DNA from: Xylanimonas allomyrinae
GTDB taxonomy: Bacteria > Actinomycetota > Actinomycetes > Actinomycetales > Cellulomonadaceae
Direction of reading: 5' to 3'
Assembly (NCBI RefSeq): GCF_004135345.1
Contig: NZ_CP035495.1
Span: 3,410,001-3,474,000 of the forward strand
DNA length: 64,000 nucleotides
Under the pieces are notes generated by a model, which was not told the DNA's origin, did not search any database, and was given only the letters and a program-made list of their open reading frames with translations. Numbering within the stretch: position 1 is the first letter of the stretch; each line of letters begins with the position of its first letter. Shown here piece by piece: positions 52,745 to 62,366 of the stretch. Made by a program: the position numbers and the translations under genes.

Positions 52745-55113
52745 AGATCGCGATCGTGGGTGGCGGCCCCGGAGGCCTGTACTTCGCCACCCTCATGAAG
52801 ACGCTCGACCCCGCCCACGAGATCACGGTCTGGGAGCGCAACGCCCCCGACGACACCTTCGGGTTCGGCGTCGTGTTCTCCGACGAGACGCTCGGCAGCA
52901 TCGACGGTGCCGACCGCGTCATCCACGAGCGCATGGAGGAGCGCTTCGCCCGGTGGAGCGACATCGACATCCAGTTCGGGGAGCACACCTTCACGGTCGG
53001 CGGGCAGGGCTTCGCCGCGATGTCGCGCCACGAGCTGCTGGAGATCCTCCAGCGGCGTGCCCTGGAGCTCGGCATCGCCGTCCACTTCCGCACCCTGGCG
53101 CCCGACCTGGCCGAGCTCCAGTCCTCCTACGACCTGGTCCTGGCGTCCGACGGCCTGCACTCGGGCGTCCGCACGGCGCTCGCCGAGCACTTCCGCCCGT
53201 CGCTGGACCGCCGGCCCAACAAGTACATCTGGTTCGGCACCGACCTGGTGTTCGAGGCGTTCCAGTTCTTCATCAAGCAGACCCCGTGGGGCACGATGCA
53301 GATCCACGGCTACCCGTACTCGGCCGAGGGCTCGACGTTCATCGTCGAGATGCACGAGGACGTGTGGCGCCGGGCGGGGTTCGACAAGACCGAGGGCGAC
53401 AGCTTCCCGCCCGGCGTCTCCGACCAGTACGCCGTCGAGCGCATCGCGGACCTCTTCGCCGACGAGCTGCGCGGCCATGCGATCCTCACCAACAACTCCA
53501 AGTGGATCAACTTCCACACCGTGCGCAACGAGAGCTGGTACCACGAGAACGTGGTGCTGCTGGGCGACAGCGCGCACACCGCGCACTTCTCGATCGGCTC
53601 GGGAACCAAGCTCGCCATGGAGGACGCGCTCGCGCTGGCCGCCTGCCTGCACGAGCACCCGACGCTCGAGAGCGCGCTCGAGGCGTACCAGACCGAGCGC
53701 AAGCCCGTGGTCGAGTCGACGCAGCGTGCGGCGCAGGCCTCGCTCGAGTGGTTCGAGAACATCGGCCTGTACGCGGGGCAGGACCCGTCGGAGTTCGTGT
53801 TCAACCTGCTCACGCGCTCCCGCCGCATCACCTTCGAGAACCTCAAGGACCGTGACGTCGAGTTCGCCACGCGGATCGAGTCGGCGTTCGCGCGCCGCCA
53901 CGACGGCGACGAGTCGGCACCCGCGATGTTCCAGCCGGTGCGCATCGGCCCGCTCGAGCTCAAGAACCGGGTCGTGCTCTCACCCATGGACATGTACTCG
54001 GCCACCGACGGGCTGATCGGCGACTTCCACCTCGTCCACCTCGGGTCCAAGGCGCTCGGGGGCGCCGGCCTGGTGATGACCGAGATGACGTGCGTGTCGC
54101 CCGAGGGCCGCATCACGCCCGGGTGCCCGGGGCTGTGGACGGACGCCCAGGGCGCGGCGTGGCGGTCGGTGACGTCGTTCGTCCACGACCGGTCGACGGC
54201 GAAGATCGGCGTCCAGCTCGGCCACTCGGGCCGCAAGGGGTCGACCAAGCTCATGTGGGACGGCATCGACGAGCCGCTCGACGACGGCAACTGGGAGGTC
54301 ATCGGCCCCTCGGCGCTGCCGTACGGCGAGGGCTGCCACGTCCCGCGCGAGGCCACGCGCGCCGACCTCGACCGGGTCGTCGCCGACTTCGCCGCGGCGG
54401 CGCGCCGTGCGGTCGACGCCGGGTTCGACCTCGTCGAGGTGCATGCCGCGCACGGCTACCTGCTCAGCTCGTTCCTGTCTCCCGTGGCCAACCAGCGCGA
54501 CGACGAGTACGGGGGCAGCCTGGAGAACCGGCTGCGCTTCCCGGTCGAGGTGTTCCGGGCCGTCCGCGCCGCCGTGCCCGTCCACATCCCGGTGACGGTC
54601 CGCATCTCTGCCACCGACTGGGTCCCCGACGGGACCACGGCCGACGACGCCGTCGAGATCGCCCGCGCCTTCATCGGGGCCGGGGCGGCCGCCATCGACG
54701 TCTCGACCGGCCAGGTCACCAAGGACGAGCGACCGGCGTTCGGCCGGTCCTACCAGACGCCGTTCGCCGACCGGATCCGCCACGAGGTGGCCGCACCCGC
54801 GGGGGTCGCCGTCATCGCCGTCGGCGCCATCTCGTCGTACGACGACGTCAACTCGATCCTGCTCGCGGGCCGCGCCGACCTGTGCGCGCTGGGCCGCACG
54901 CATCTGCACGACCCGAGCTGGACGCTGCACGCGGCGGCCGACCAGGCGTACGTGGGTGACGCCGCCGACTGGCCGGTGCCGTGGCGGGCGGGCAGCCGCA
55001 AGCCGCCGACGTCGCGGACGGACAAGGTGCCGCCGCGCCTGCAGCTCCTGCTGGACGGGGCGCAGTCCGTCCCGCACCTGCGGTGGCAGGCCGGTGTTAC
55101 GGTTCCTGCGTGA
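52741..55113 (+). CDS. 2-Aminobenzoyl-CoA/salicylyl-CoA-type monooxygenase-reductase fusion
   Basis: A 790-residue two-domain flavoenzyme. Residues 1-400 are an FAD aromatic hydroxylase with the GGGPGG fingerprint near residue 7, the DG-type motif (SDGLHSGVR) and GDSAHTAHFSIGSGT. From about residue 405 an Old-Yellow-Enzyme-like domain begins (MFQPVRIGPLELKNRVVLSP), with HAAHGYLLSSFLSP and ALGRTHLHDP. In the known 2-aminobenzoyl-CoA enzyme of Azoarcus the first half hydroxylates C5 and the second reduces the ring, giving a non-aromatic product. Databases label this architecture salicylyl-CoA 5-hydroxylase/oxidoreductase. The neighbouring isatinate-type genes favour 2-aminobenzoyl-CoA as substrate. 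Overlaps on both sides show one operon. Confidence 0.9.
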   Translation: MKIAIVGGGPGGLYFATLMKTLDPAHEITVWERNAPDDTFGFGVVFSDETLGSIDGADRVIHERMEERFARWSDIDIQFGEHTFTVGGQGFAAMSRHELLEILQRRALELGIAVHFRTLAPDLAELQSSYDLVLASDGLHSGVRTALAEHFRPSLDRRPNKYIWFGTDLVFEAFQFFIKQTPWGTMQIHGYPYSAEGSTFIVEMHEDVWRRAGFDKTEGDSFPPGVSDQYAVERIADLFADELRGHAILTNNSKWINFHTVRNESWYHENVVLLGDSAHTAHFSIGSGTKLAMEDALALAACLHEHPTLESALEAYQTERKPVVESTQRAAQASLEWFENIGLYAGQDPSEFVFNLLTRSRRITFENLKDRDVEFATRIESAFARRHDGDESAPAMFQPVRIGPLELKNRVVLSPMDMYSATDGLIGDFHLVHLGSKALGGAGLVMTEMTCVSPEGRITPGCPGLWTDAQGAAWRSVTSFVHDRSTAKIGVQLGHSGRKGSTKLMWDGIDEPLDDGNWEVIGPSALPYGEGCHVPREATRADLDRVVADFAAAARRAVDAGFDLVEVHAAHGYLLSSFLSPVANQRDDEYGGSLENRLRFPVEVFRAVRAAVPVHIPVTVRISATDWVPDGTTADDAVEIARAFIGAGAAAIDVSTGQVTKDERPAFGRSYQTPFADRIRHEVAAPAGVAVIAVGAISSYDDVNSILLAGRADLCALGRTHLHDPSWTLHAAADQAYVGDAADWPVPWRAGSRKPPTSRTDKVPPRLQLLLDGAQSVPHLRWQAGVTVPA

Positions 55114-55595
55114 CTCTGCAACCACTGGCCGTCGGTATCTCCCGAGCCCGAGTGGAGTGGGTCGACACGGATGCCTCCGGCATCTATCACAACAGCACCG
55201 TGACCCGGCTGGTCGAGTCCGCCGAGTCGTGTCTCATGATCGAGCGCGGCCTGCCGGACTACTTCCCGTCGAGCCCGCGCGTGCGGTTCGAGGTCGACTT
55301 CGAGTCGCCGCTGTTCTTCACGCAGGCCGTCACGACGTCGGTCCGGCTCATGCGCATCGGTGCCTCCTCGATGGACTGGGAGTTCGAGGTGTGGGGCGAG
55401 GAGTTCGATGGCCGGCCCCGTCGGCGCGCGGCGCGCGGGCGGTACGTGACCGTCCACGTCGGCGTCGGGCGCCGCCCCGGCAGCGACGGCGGGAGCGTGC
55501 CCTGGCCGCCGGAGTGGCGCGCGGCGCTGACGGGCTCGGACGGGTCGCACGGTGCGGCGGGCGAGGCCCCCGGTCGTGCCGGCTCCGCGCGATGA
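55110..55595 (+). CDS. 4-Hydroxybenzoyl-CoA thioesterase-family protein
   Basis: A 161-residue single-hotdog thioesterase. The catalytic Asp is in VEWVDTDASGIYHNSTVTRL (near residue 20), followed by VRFEVDFESPLFFTQ. It would cleave aromatic or short acyl-CoA esters and may relieve dead-end CoA esters of the pathway. The C-terminal 30 residues are a Gly/Ser-rich tail. The GTG overlaps the preceding stop, and the end overlaps the paaX-type gene. Confidence 0.88.
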   Translation: MTLQPLAVGISRARVEWVDTDASGIYHNSTVTRLVESAESCLMIERGLPDYFPSSPRVRFEVDFESPLFFTQAVTTSVRLMRIGASSMDWEFEVWGEEFDGRPRRRAARGRYVTVHVGVGRRPGSDGGSVPWPPEWRAALTGSDGSHGAAGEAPGRAGSAR

Positions 55596-56446
55596 CGGTG
55601 ACCCAGACGCCGCGCAGCGGGACCGAGGTCTACCGGACCCGCAAGTCGCGCAGCAGCGTCGTGACGTTCCTGGGCGCCGTCGTGCGCCCGCTGGGCGGGT
55701 GGACGCCGATCGCGGGCGCCGTCGAGCTGCTCGCGCAGTGCGGGCTGGACGACCCGAGCGTGCGCACGGCGATCCACCGGCTCAAGCGCAAGGACTGGCT
55801 CGCGTCGCAGTCGCGCGACGGCGTGCGCGGCTACGCGCTCACCGAGGCGGCGTCGGCGACCCTGGCGGCGGGCGACGAGGTCATCTGGCACCCGCGCACC
55901 CCGCCCGACCTCGCCGACGGGTGGTGCATCGTCAACTTCAGCGTGCCCGAGGCCAAGCGCGCGCTGCGCCACCAGCTCCGGTCGCACCTGGCCGCGCGCG
56001 GCTTCGGCAACATCGGCACCGCCGTGTGGATCGCGCCGGCCCGGATGCGGGCGGCCGCGGCGAGTGCGATCACCGACCTCGGCCTCGAGTCGTTCGCGAC
56101 GATCTTCACGGGCGACTACCACGGCCCCCAGGACCTGACCGCCCTGGTCTACGAGAGCTGGGACCTGGCCGCGGTCGAGGCGGACTACCGCGTGTTCGCG
56201 GGCGAGTACGCCGCCGTGGCCGACGACGTCGAGCGAGCGGCGCCGTCGGGCGCCGAGGCGTTCGCCCAGTACCTGCGCGTCATCGACGACTGGCGCCGGC
56301 TGCCGTTCCGCGATCCCGGGCTGCCCCGCGAGGTGCTCGCGGCCGACTGGCCGGGACCGGCCGCCGCGCGCGTGCTCGAGCGGCTCGTGTCGGTGCTCGA
56401 GGCGCCGGCGCTCGCGCACGCTGCCGCGTACTGGCCGCGCACCTGA
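55592..56446 (+). CDS. PaaX-family transcriptional regulator
   Basis: A 284-residue GntR-like regulator of the PaaX type, whose relatives respond to aromatic acyl-CoA esters such as phenylacetyl-CoA. The N-terminal winged helix (SVVTFLGAVVRPLGGWTPI ... VRTAIHRLKRKDWL) is followed by the PaaX central domain (WCIVNFSVPEAKRALRHQL, GNIGTAVWIAP) and the PaaX C-terminal domain (EAFAQYLRVIDDWRRLPFRDPGLP). It is the last gene of the forward operon and probably represses it until a CoA-bound intermediate appears. Confidence 0.92.
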   Translation: MTVTQTPRSGTEVYRTRKSRSSVVTFLGAVVRPLGGWTPIAGAVELLAQCGLDDPSVRTAIHRLKRKDWLASQSRDGVRGYALTEAASATLAAGDEVIWHPRTPPDLADGWCIVNFSVPEAKRALRHQLRSHLAARGFGNIGTAVWIAPARMRAAAASAITDLGLESFATIFTGDYHGPQDLTALVYESWDLAAVEADYRVFAGEYAAVADDVERAAPSGAEAFAQYLRVIDDWRRLPFRDPGLPREVLAADWPGPAAARVLERLVSVLEAPALAHAAAYWPRT

Positions 56447-56486
56447 GCCTCGGCCGACGGCGGCCCGCGCCGCCGTCGGCCGAGGC
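56447..56486. terminator. 18-bp perfect hairpin between convergent genes
   Basis: GCCTCGGCCGACGGCGGC (56447-56464) pairs perfectly with its complement at 56469-56486 around CCGC. The left arm starts right after the paaX-type stop, and the LLM gene ends 12 bp beyond the right arm. It should stop transcription from both sides. It has no T-tract. Confidence 0.85.
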
Positions 56487-56498
56487 CCGAGGCCGCGG

Positions 56499-57599
56499 TC
56501 AGGCGCCCTCGGGGCGCAGGCCCTTCTTCGCCAGGCGCGGCATGACCTCCTCGGCGAAGTACTCGAGCTCGCTCACGTAGTCGACGAACGCCATCGTGAT
56601 GCCGCCGAAGCCCGCCCTCGCGAACTTCTCGATCTCGTCGGCGACGTCGTCGGGCGACCCGATGAGCGGGCAGGTGCCGTGGCCGGCCGCGAACCGGGTG
56701 CGGTAGTTCTCCAGCAGGTCCTTGCTGAACGACTGCGCGTGCAGGCCCTGGAGCGTCATGAGGTTGTCGACGGCGTCCCAGTCGGCGTTCTCGACGGCGT
56801 AGTAGTGCAGGTACTCCTCGGCCTCCTTGCGGGTGGGGCGGCACACGACGTGCGTCGGGGTGAGCACCCCGGCGTCGCGGCCCAGCGCGGCCGAGGCGGC
56901 CTTGACCTCCTGGACGACGGCGGCGCCGTCCTCGGGGCCGCTGACGATGGTGAAGACGAAGTCGGCGTTGCGGGCCGCGTACGCCTTGCCCTGCGGGGAG
57001 GAGCCCGCGTTGAGGACGGGCAGGCGCCGGGCGGCCGGCTTGGGCACCGACTCGATGCCCTCGAGGTCCCAGAACCGTCCCTTGAGGTCGTAGCGGCCGT
57101 CGCGCGACCACAGCGTGTTGATGACGTCGATCCACTCCTGGGCCAGCGCGTAGCGCGAGTCGTGGTCCTGCGGCAGGTCGACGCCCATGGCGACGTACTC
57201 GGGCTGGTTCCAGCCGGCGACGACGTTGATGCCGATGCGGCCCGGGGCGACCTGGTCGATGGTCGCGAGCTGCTTGGCGGTGACGGCCGGGTGGTTGTAG
57301 GCGGCGTGGATCGTGCAGAACGCGTTGAGCCGCTCCGTGTTGGCCAGGATCGCGGTGGCCCACGGGATCGGCTCGAGCACGCTCTCGTGGAAGTTGGTCG
57401 TGCCGCCGTAGCCGATCCAGCGCGCGATGGGGAGCATGAAGTCGATGCCCGTCCGGTCGGCGAGCTTGGCGAGGCGCAGGTTGTCCTCCCACGACGCCGA
57501 CCAGCGCTCCGGGATCGTGGTGACGGCGAGGCCGCCCGAGCAGTTCGCCGAGAACAGGCCGAGCCGGAAGTGGTTCGACTCGAGAATGGGGATGCTCAT
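56499..57599 (-). CDS. LLM-class flavin-dependent monooxygenase
   Basis: A 366-residue luciferase-like FMNH2-dependent monooxygenase. Family signs are the start of the barrel (LGLFSANCSGGLAVTTIPERW), WATAILANTERLNAFCTIHAA, VAPGRIGINVVAGWNQPEY and GSSPQGKAYAARNADFVF. It resembles the RutA, SsuD and dimethylsulfone monooxygenase subgroup, whose members oxidise small substrates or cleave amide bonds with a separate flavin reductase. That reductase is the next gene upstream. In this cluster it could oxidise an indolic or oxindole-like substrate. The ATG has AGGAGAGACAC upstream. Confidence 0.92.
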   Translation of the reverse strand: MSIPILESNHFRLGLFSANCSGGLAVTTIPERWSASWEDNLRLAKLADRTGIDFMLPIARWIGYGGTTNFHESVLEPIPWATAILANTERLNAFCTIHAAYNHPAVTAKQLATIDQVAPGRIGINVVAGWNQPEYVAMGVDLPQDHDSRYALAQEWIDVINTLWSRDGRYDLKGRFWDLEGIESVPKPAARRLPVLNAGSSPQGKAYAARNADFVFTIVSGPEDGAAVVQEVKAASAALGRDAGVLTPTHVVCRPTRKEAEEYLHYYAVENADWDAVDNLMTLQGLHAQSFSKDLLENYRTRFAAGHGTCPLIGSPDDVADEIEKFARAGFGGITMAFVDYVSELEYFAEEVMPRLAKKGLRPEGA

Positions 57600-57635
57600 G
57601 TCGTGTCTCTCCTGGGGTTGGGCAACAGCGGCTGG

Positions 57636-58112
57636 TCAGCGCTGGATTGTCATGGGCGTGTGGTGGGACGCGGTCATCGTGACGACCTGCCCGATGAGGT
57701 AGACGTGGTCTCCGACGTCGAACGTGTCGGCGATGCGGCACTCGAGCCGTAGCGGGACGTCGCAGGCGAGCAGGGGGATGCCGTCGAGGCCCGGCATCGT
57801 GTCGAGGCCGTCGAACCTGTCGGACCCCGAGGCGGCGAATCGCGTGACGAGGTCCGTCTGGTGGCCGGCCATGACGTGGACGGCGTATCCGGTGACGGCG
57901 ACCCACTCGTCGAACCGGCTCGATCTCTTGTCGATGCACCAGCCGACGAGTGCCGGGTCGAGCGAGGCGGCGTGGAAGCTGTTGGCCGTCTTGCCGAGCG
58001 GGCGACCGTCGCCGCAGGCGGTGATGATCGTGACGCCCGTGGGCCACCGGGCGAGCTGGCTGCGAAGTGACGTGGGCGTCACGTCGACTGTGCTGGCAGT
58101 CACACTTGTCAT
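57636..58112 (-). CDS. Flavin reductase-domain protein (HpaC-like)
   Basis: A 158-residue FMN-binding split-barrel reductase that would supply reduced flavin to the LLM monooxygenase. Visible are FPTGVTIITACGD-like motif (WPTGVTIITACGDGRPLGKT), NSFHAASLDPALVGWCID and HTPMTIQR at the end. The ATG at 58112 is used; a longer frame upstream has no coding character. It lies 36 bp before the LLM gene on the same strand and is divergent from the AraC-type regulator. Confidence 0.92.
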   Translation of the reverse strand: MTSVTASTVDVTPTSLRSQLARWPTGVTIITACGDGRPLGKTANSFHAASLDPALVGWCIDKRSSRFDEWVAVTGYAVHVMAGHQTDLVTRFAASGSDRFDGLDTMPGLDGIPLLACDVPLRLECRIADTFDVGDHVYLIGQVVTMTASHHTPMTIQR

Positions 58113-58265
58113 GCACACCGATGGTCGGCGCCCGGGCGGGTGCCTTCTATCCGCTCGCGTGCAGCGGCTATCCACAAGGCGCGAATATTGCAGTACCGTG
58201 ACGATCGTCGACCCTTAGACACGTGCCGCGAGGTGCGAGGTGCACGACGACCGACAGGGGGGCTG

Positions 58266-59234
58266 ATGGCCCGGGTGGCGACGCCGTTGGGATCGCACGG
58301 CGTCCTGCACACCAGCGATATCGATGCCGCCCGCGAGTCGATCGCCGCGTCGCTGGCGCCGCACTCGCTGTGGGTGCGGCGCGGCGGCGACGGGTTCATG
58401 GCGCTGCACAACGCCGCCACCCTCGAGCGGATCAGCCTGCACTACATCGACTACCACGCCGAGGTCGAGGTGGCCACGGAACGCCTCGACTTCTGCCTCG
58501 TGCAGATCCCGCTGAACGGGCTGACGACGGTCCAGGCCGGGGCGAGCCTCGTGAGCGTCGGCCCGCGCAGCGCGGCCGTCACGAGCCCCGGCGAGGCGGT
58601 CCGCATGCGGTACTCCGCGGGCAACCCGCGCCTGCTCGTGCAGGTCGCGACCGACCTGCTGCGCGAGCGGATCGCCCTCGCCGCCGAGAGCGGCGTCGTC
58701 GTGCCGCGCTGGAGCGGCAGGAGCTTCGACCTGCGCAGCGGCGTCGGCCGCACCTGGCGCAGCCTCGTGGGTCTCGTCGTCGCCGACCTGGAGCGCGACG
58801 ACGGGATGAACGGCTCGCCCCTGACGGCCCGGTCGCTCCAGCTCGCGCTCATCGACGGGCTCGTCGCGGCGCTCGCCTCTCCGCACGCGCCGGGCACCGA
58901 CGTCTCGGCCTCCGAGCAGCTCGTCAGGCGCGCCGCGCGCCTGATCGAGGACCACTGCGCCGAGCCGCTGCGGACCCTGGACATCGCGGAGGCGGTCGGC
59001 GTCTCGATCCGCACGCTGCAGGCCGGGTTCCGCACCCATCTGCGGACCACGCCGATGGCGCACCTGCGCCGCGCGCGCCTGCACCGCGTGCGCGAGTCGC
59101 TCGTCGACGGCAGCGCGACATCGGTCGCCGAGGCGGCGCACCGCTGGGGCGTCAGCCACCTCGGCCGGTTGTCCGGCGACTACCGCGCGGAGTTCGGGGA
59201 GTCCCCGAGCGAGACGATCCAGCGCCTGGGCTGA
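58266..59234 (+). CDS. AraC-family transcriptional activator
   Basis: A 322-residue regulator. The first 180 residues form a cupin-like sensing domain of the AraC-binding-like type seen in aromatic regulators (LHYIDYHAEVEVATERLDFCLVQIPLNG). The C-terminal double helix-turn-helix (about 215-320) shows LRTLDIAEAVGVSIRTLQAGF and SVAEAAHRWGVSHLGRLSGDYR. It lies between the oxygenase pair (divergent) and the cyclase/iorA operon (same direction) and probably activates both. The ATG has AGGGGGGC upstream. The effector is likely an indolic or aromatic acid (inferred). Confidence 0.92.
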   Translation: MARVATPLGSHGVLHTSDIDAARESIAASLAPHSLWVRRGGDGFMALHNAATLERISLHYIDYHAEVEVATERLDFCLVQIPLNGLTTVQAGASLVSVGPRSAAVTSPGEAVRMRYSAGNPRLLVQVATDLLRERIALAAESGVVVPRWSGRSFDLRSGVGRTWRSLVGLVVADLERDDGMNGSPLTARSLQLALIDGLVAALASPHAPGTDVSASEQLVRRAARLIEDHCAEPLRTLDIAEAVGVSIRTLQAGFRTHLRTTPMAHLRRARLHRVRESLVDGSATSVAEAAHRWGVSHLGRLSGDYRAEFGESPSETIQRLG

Positions 59235-59245
59235 GCGGCCGGCGG

Positions 59246-59274
59246 CGTATTCCGGCTGACAGCCGCGCAATACG
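59246..59274. promoter_or_regulatory. Nested inverted repeat upstream of the cyclase operon
   Basis: Outer arms CGTATT (59246-59251) and AATACG (59269-59274) enclose inner arms CGGCTG (59253-59258) and CAGCCG (59260-59265). It begins 12 bp after the araC-type stop. A possible -10 TAGGTT lies at 59301-59306 with no good -35, which fits an activator-dependent promoter. A likely site for the adjacent AraC-type protein or a PaaX site; inferred. Confidence 0.45.
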
Positions 59275-59352
59275 GATAGAGCAGCCCCGGCGCCGCCACC
59301 TAGGTTCTGACGCCAACACGTGATCACCCTCACGCACGAGGAAAGGCTCACC

Positions 59353-60123
59353 ATGTCCGCCATCGGCACCCTGCTGACCGCTCTCGCCGCCGGCGAGGCC
59401 GAGATCGTCGACCTCACCGCGCCGCTGTCGCCCTCGACCCCGATCCTCCAGCTCCCCGCGCCCTTCGCGAACACCATCCCGCTGTCCCTGGAGGTCGTCA
59501 GCAACTTCGACGAGGCCGGGCCGGCCTGGAGCTGGAACAACCTCCACCTGGGTGAGCACACCGGCACCCACCTCGACGCCCCCGTCCACTGGGCGACGGG
59601 CCGCGACGGCTACTCCGTCGACGCCATCCCGCCCTCGCGCCTCGTCGGCCCCGCCGTCGTGCTCGACGTGACGGCCGAGGCCGCCAGCAACCCCGACTTC
59701 GTGCTCGAGCCGGAGCACCTCGACGCGGTGGTCGCAGAGCGCGGGCCGCTGCCCGACGGCGCGTGGCTGGTGCTGCGCACCGGCTGGAGCGCGTACAACA
59801 AGGACGCCGCCGCCTTCGCGAACGCCGACGAGAACGGCCCGCACACGCCGGGCGTCTCCCCGGCCGGCGCGCGGTGGCTCGCCGCGTCCCCGATCACGGG
59901 CTTCGCGGTCGAGACGGTGGGCATCGACGCCGGCCAGGCGGGCGGCATGGAGCCCCCGTTCCCGGCCCACCACTACCTCCTCGGCGCCGGCAAGTTCGGG
60001 CTCACGCAGCTGCAGAACGTCGACCGGCTCCCGGCGACGGGCGCCGTCATCGTCGCGGCGCCGCTGCCGATCGTCGGCGGTACCGGGTCGCCGGCGCGCG
60101 CGCTGGCGATCGTCCCGGCCTGA
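59353..60123 (+). CDS. Cyclase-family metal hydrolase, isatin hydrolase/KynB-like
   Basis: A 256-residue PF04199-type hydrolase. The metal-binding signature HTGTHLDAPVHW lies near residue 75, and the second shell includes GVSPAGARWL and the late MEPPFPAHHYLL segment with its His. Relatives hydrolyse cyclic amides or formamides: isatin to isatinate, or N-formylkynurenine. The genomic partner, an aryl 2-oxoacid oxidoreductase, fits isatinate best. The ATG has AGGAAAGG about nine bases upstream. It lies 66 bp before the iorA-like gene on the same strand. Confidence 0.88.
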   Translation: MSAIGTLLTALAAGEAEIVDLTAPLSPSTPILQLPAPFANTIPLSLEVVSNFDEAGPAWSWNNLHLGEHTGTHLDAPVHWATGRDGYSVDAIPPSRLVGPAVVLDVTAEAASNPDFVLEPEHLDAVVAERGPLPDGAWLVLRTGWSAYNKDAAAFANADENGPHTPGVSPAGARWLAASPITGFAVETVGIDAGQAGGMEPPFPAHHYLLGAGKFGLTQLQNVDRLPATGAVIVAAPLPIVGGTGSPARALAIVPA

Positions 60124-60189
60124 GCGGTCGCGCACGACCCGACCGCCCCGACGACAACCCCGGTCCGAACAGCACAGGAAGGAGCACCG

Positions 60190-62366
60190 GTGGCCGAGCG
60201 CTCGTTCGCGCACGAGGTGCGCAAGCTCCGCATGGGCGAGGGAGGCACCTTCTCCGGCGAGGGGATCCTCGCGGTGACCAAGGCCCTGCTCCAGTCCGGG
60301 GTGGCCTACGTCGGCGGGTACCAGGGGGCCCCGATCTCCCACCTGATGGACGTGCTGGGGGACGCGCACGAGATCCTCGACGAGCTCGGCGTCTACTTCG
60401 AGAACAACGCGTCGGAGGCGACAGCCGCCGCGATGCTCGCGGCGTCGGTCAACTACCCGCTGCGCGGTGCCGTCACCTTCAAGTCGACGGTCGGGACCAA
60501 CGTCGCCTCCGACGCGCTGGCCAACCTGTCCAGCGGCGGGGTCACGGGCGGCGCGCTGGTCATCGTGGGCGAAGACTACGGCGAGGGCTCCAGCATCATG
60601 CAGGAGCGCTCGCACGCCTTCGCCATGAAGTCGCAGATGTGGCTGCTCGACCCGCGGCCCAACATCGACGCGATCGTCAGGGCCGTCGAGGCGGGGTTCG
60701 AGCTGTCGGAGGCGAGCAGCACCCCCGTGATGCTCCAGCTCCGCCTGCGCTCGTGCCACCTGTACGGCAGCTTCACCGCCAAGGACAACGTCCGCCCGCC
60801 CGTGACGGTCAAGGACGCCGTCGAGAACCCGACGCGCCGGCTCGACCGCATCGTGCTGCCCCCGCGAGCTTCCAGCACGAGAAGGAGAAGGTCGAGGACC
60901 GCTGGCCGGCCGCCGTCGAGTACATCACTGGCCACGGCCTCAACGAGGTGCTCGGGGCCGGCACCAGCGACGTCGGGATCATCGTGCAGGGCGGCGTCTA
61001 CAACACGCTCAACCGCGCCATGGAGCTGCTCGGCGTCTCGGACGCCTACGGCAACGCCCAGGTGCCGACGTACGTCATGAACGTCACCTACCCGGTGGTG
61101 GACTCGGAGATCCTGGACTTCGTCGCGGACAAGCGGGCCGTGCTGCTCGTGGAGGAGGGGCAGCCCGACTACATCGAGCAGAACCTCAACGCGATCCTGC
61201 GGCGCGCCGGCTCCGAGGTCGCGCTGCACGGCAAGGACCTGCTGCCGGTCGCGGGGGAGTACACCGCGACCGTCGTGACCCAGGGGCTGCACGCGTTCCT
61301 CAGCAGGTACGTCCCCGGGGCCGCCACGGACCGCCCCGCCCTGCTGCTGCCGCACGGCGACCCGCGCAGCCCGTTCGCGCCGCGCGTCGACGCCGGCGTC
61401 GTCCGTGGCCGCCCGCCCGGCCTGTGCACCGGGTGCCCCGAGCGGCCCATCTTCTCGGCGCTCAAGCTCGCGGAGAGACAGATCGGCAAGCAGCACCACG
61501 TCAGCGCCGACATCGGCTGCCACCTGTTCGCCATCAACGAGCCGTTCAACCTCGGGGCCACCACGATGGGCTACGGCCTCGGCTCGGCCGGGGCCGCCGC
61601 ACTCAACTCCCACGACGCCGACCGCCGCACCGTCGCCGTCATGGGCGACGGCGGCTTCTGGCACAACGGCCTGACGAGCGGTGTCGGCAACGCCGTCTTC
61701 AACCAGAACGACCAGGTCCTGCTCGTCGTCGACAACGCGTACAGCGCGGCGACCGGCGGTCAGGACCTGCTCTCCTCGCGGGCCGACAGCATGCTCCGCT
61801 CGACCAAGCACCCCATCGAGAAGGCCGTGCGCGGCATCGGCGTCACGTGGGCGAAGACGGTCACCGACACCTACAAGATCGGCGCCCTGCGCGACCTGCT
61901 CGTCACGGCCCTGACCACCAGGACCCCCGGGCCCAAGGTCGTCGTCGCGCAGAGCGAGTGCCAGCTCAACCGGCAGCGGCGCGTCAAACCGCAGCGCGCC
62001 CAGGCGATCAAGGCGGGCCGGCGCGTCGTCACCGAACGGTTCGGTGTCGACGCCGAGACCTGCACGGGCGACCACGCCTGCATCCGCGTCTCGGGCTGCC
62101 CGTCGCTGTCGATCAAGGCCAACCCCGACCCGATGCGGACCGACCCCGTGGCGACCGTGCTCGACTCGTGCGTCGGCTGCGGCGTCTGCGGCGCCAACGC
62201 CCACGCGGCGTCCCTGTGCCCGTCGTTCTACCGCAGCGACCTGGTGTTCAACCCGACGCGGCGCGACAGGCTGCTCGCCCGCTGGCGCGCGGTGTGGATC
62301 GGCGCCCTGTCACGCGGCGTGGAACGCCGGGCCGCCCGACTCGAACCCGCCGAGGTGAACCGATGA
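60190..62366 (+). pseudogene. Indolepyruvate:ferredoxin oxidoreductase alpha-like subunit, apparent frameshift
   Basis: About 725 residues if repaired. The N-terminal pyrimidine-binding part (VGGYQGAPISHLMDVL; FENNASEATAAAMLAAS) is followed by the transketolase-like core, the TPP/Mg part (ADIGCHLFAI ... AVMGDGGFWHNGL, DNAYSAATGGQD) and two C-terminal cysteine clusters (CTGDHACIRVSGC and CVGCGVCG...C). The latter fit iron-sulfur clusters. The enzyme oxidatively decarboxylates aryl 2-oxoacids to acyl-CoA. The frame breaks in IVLPP: one G is missing at about 60861-60866, after which ASFQHEKEKVEDRW resumes. In context the substrate may be isatinate, giving 2-aminobenzoyl-CoA (inferred). The stop overlaps the beta gene. 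Confidence 0.88.

Noticed and set aside
59353-60123. Kynurenine formamidase in a tryptophan-kynurenine pathway
   Set aside because: The family fits, but no tryptophan dioxygenase or kynureninase is present, whereas an aryl 2-oxoacid oxidoreductase follows directly. It remains an alternative, not the preferred reading.
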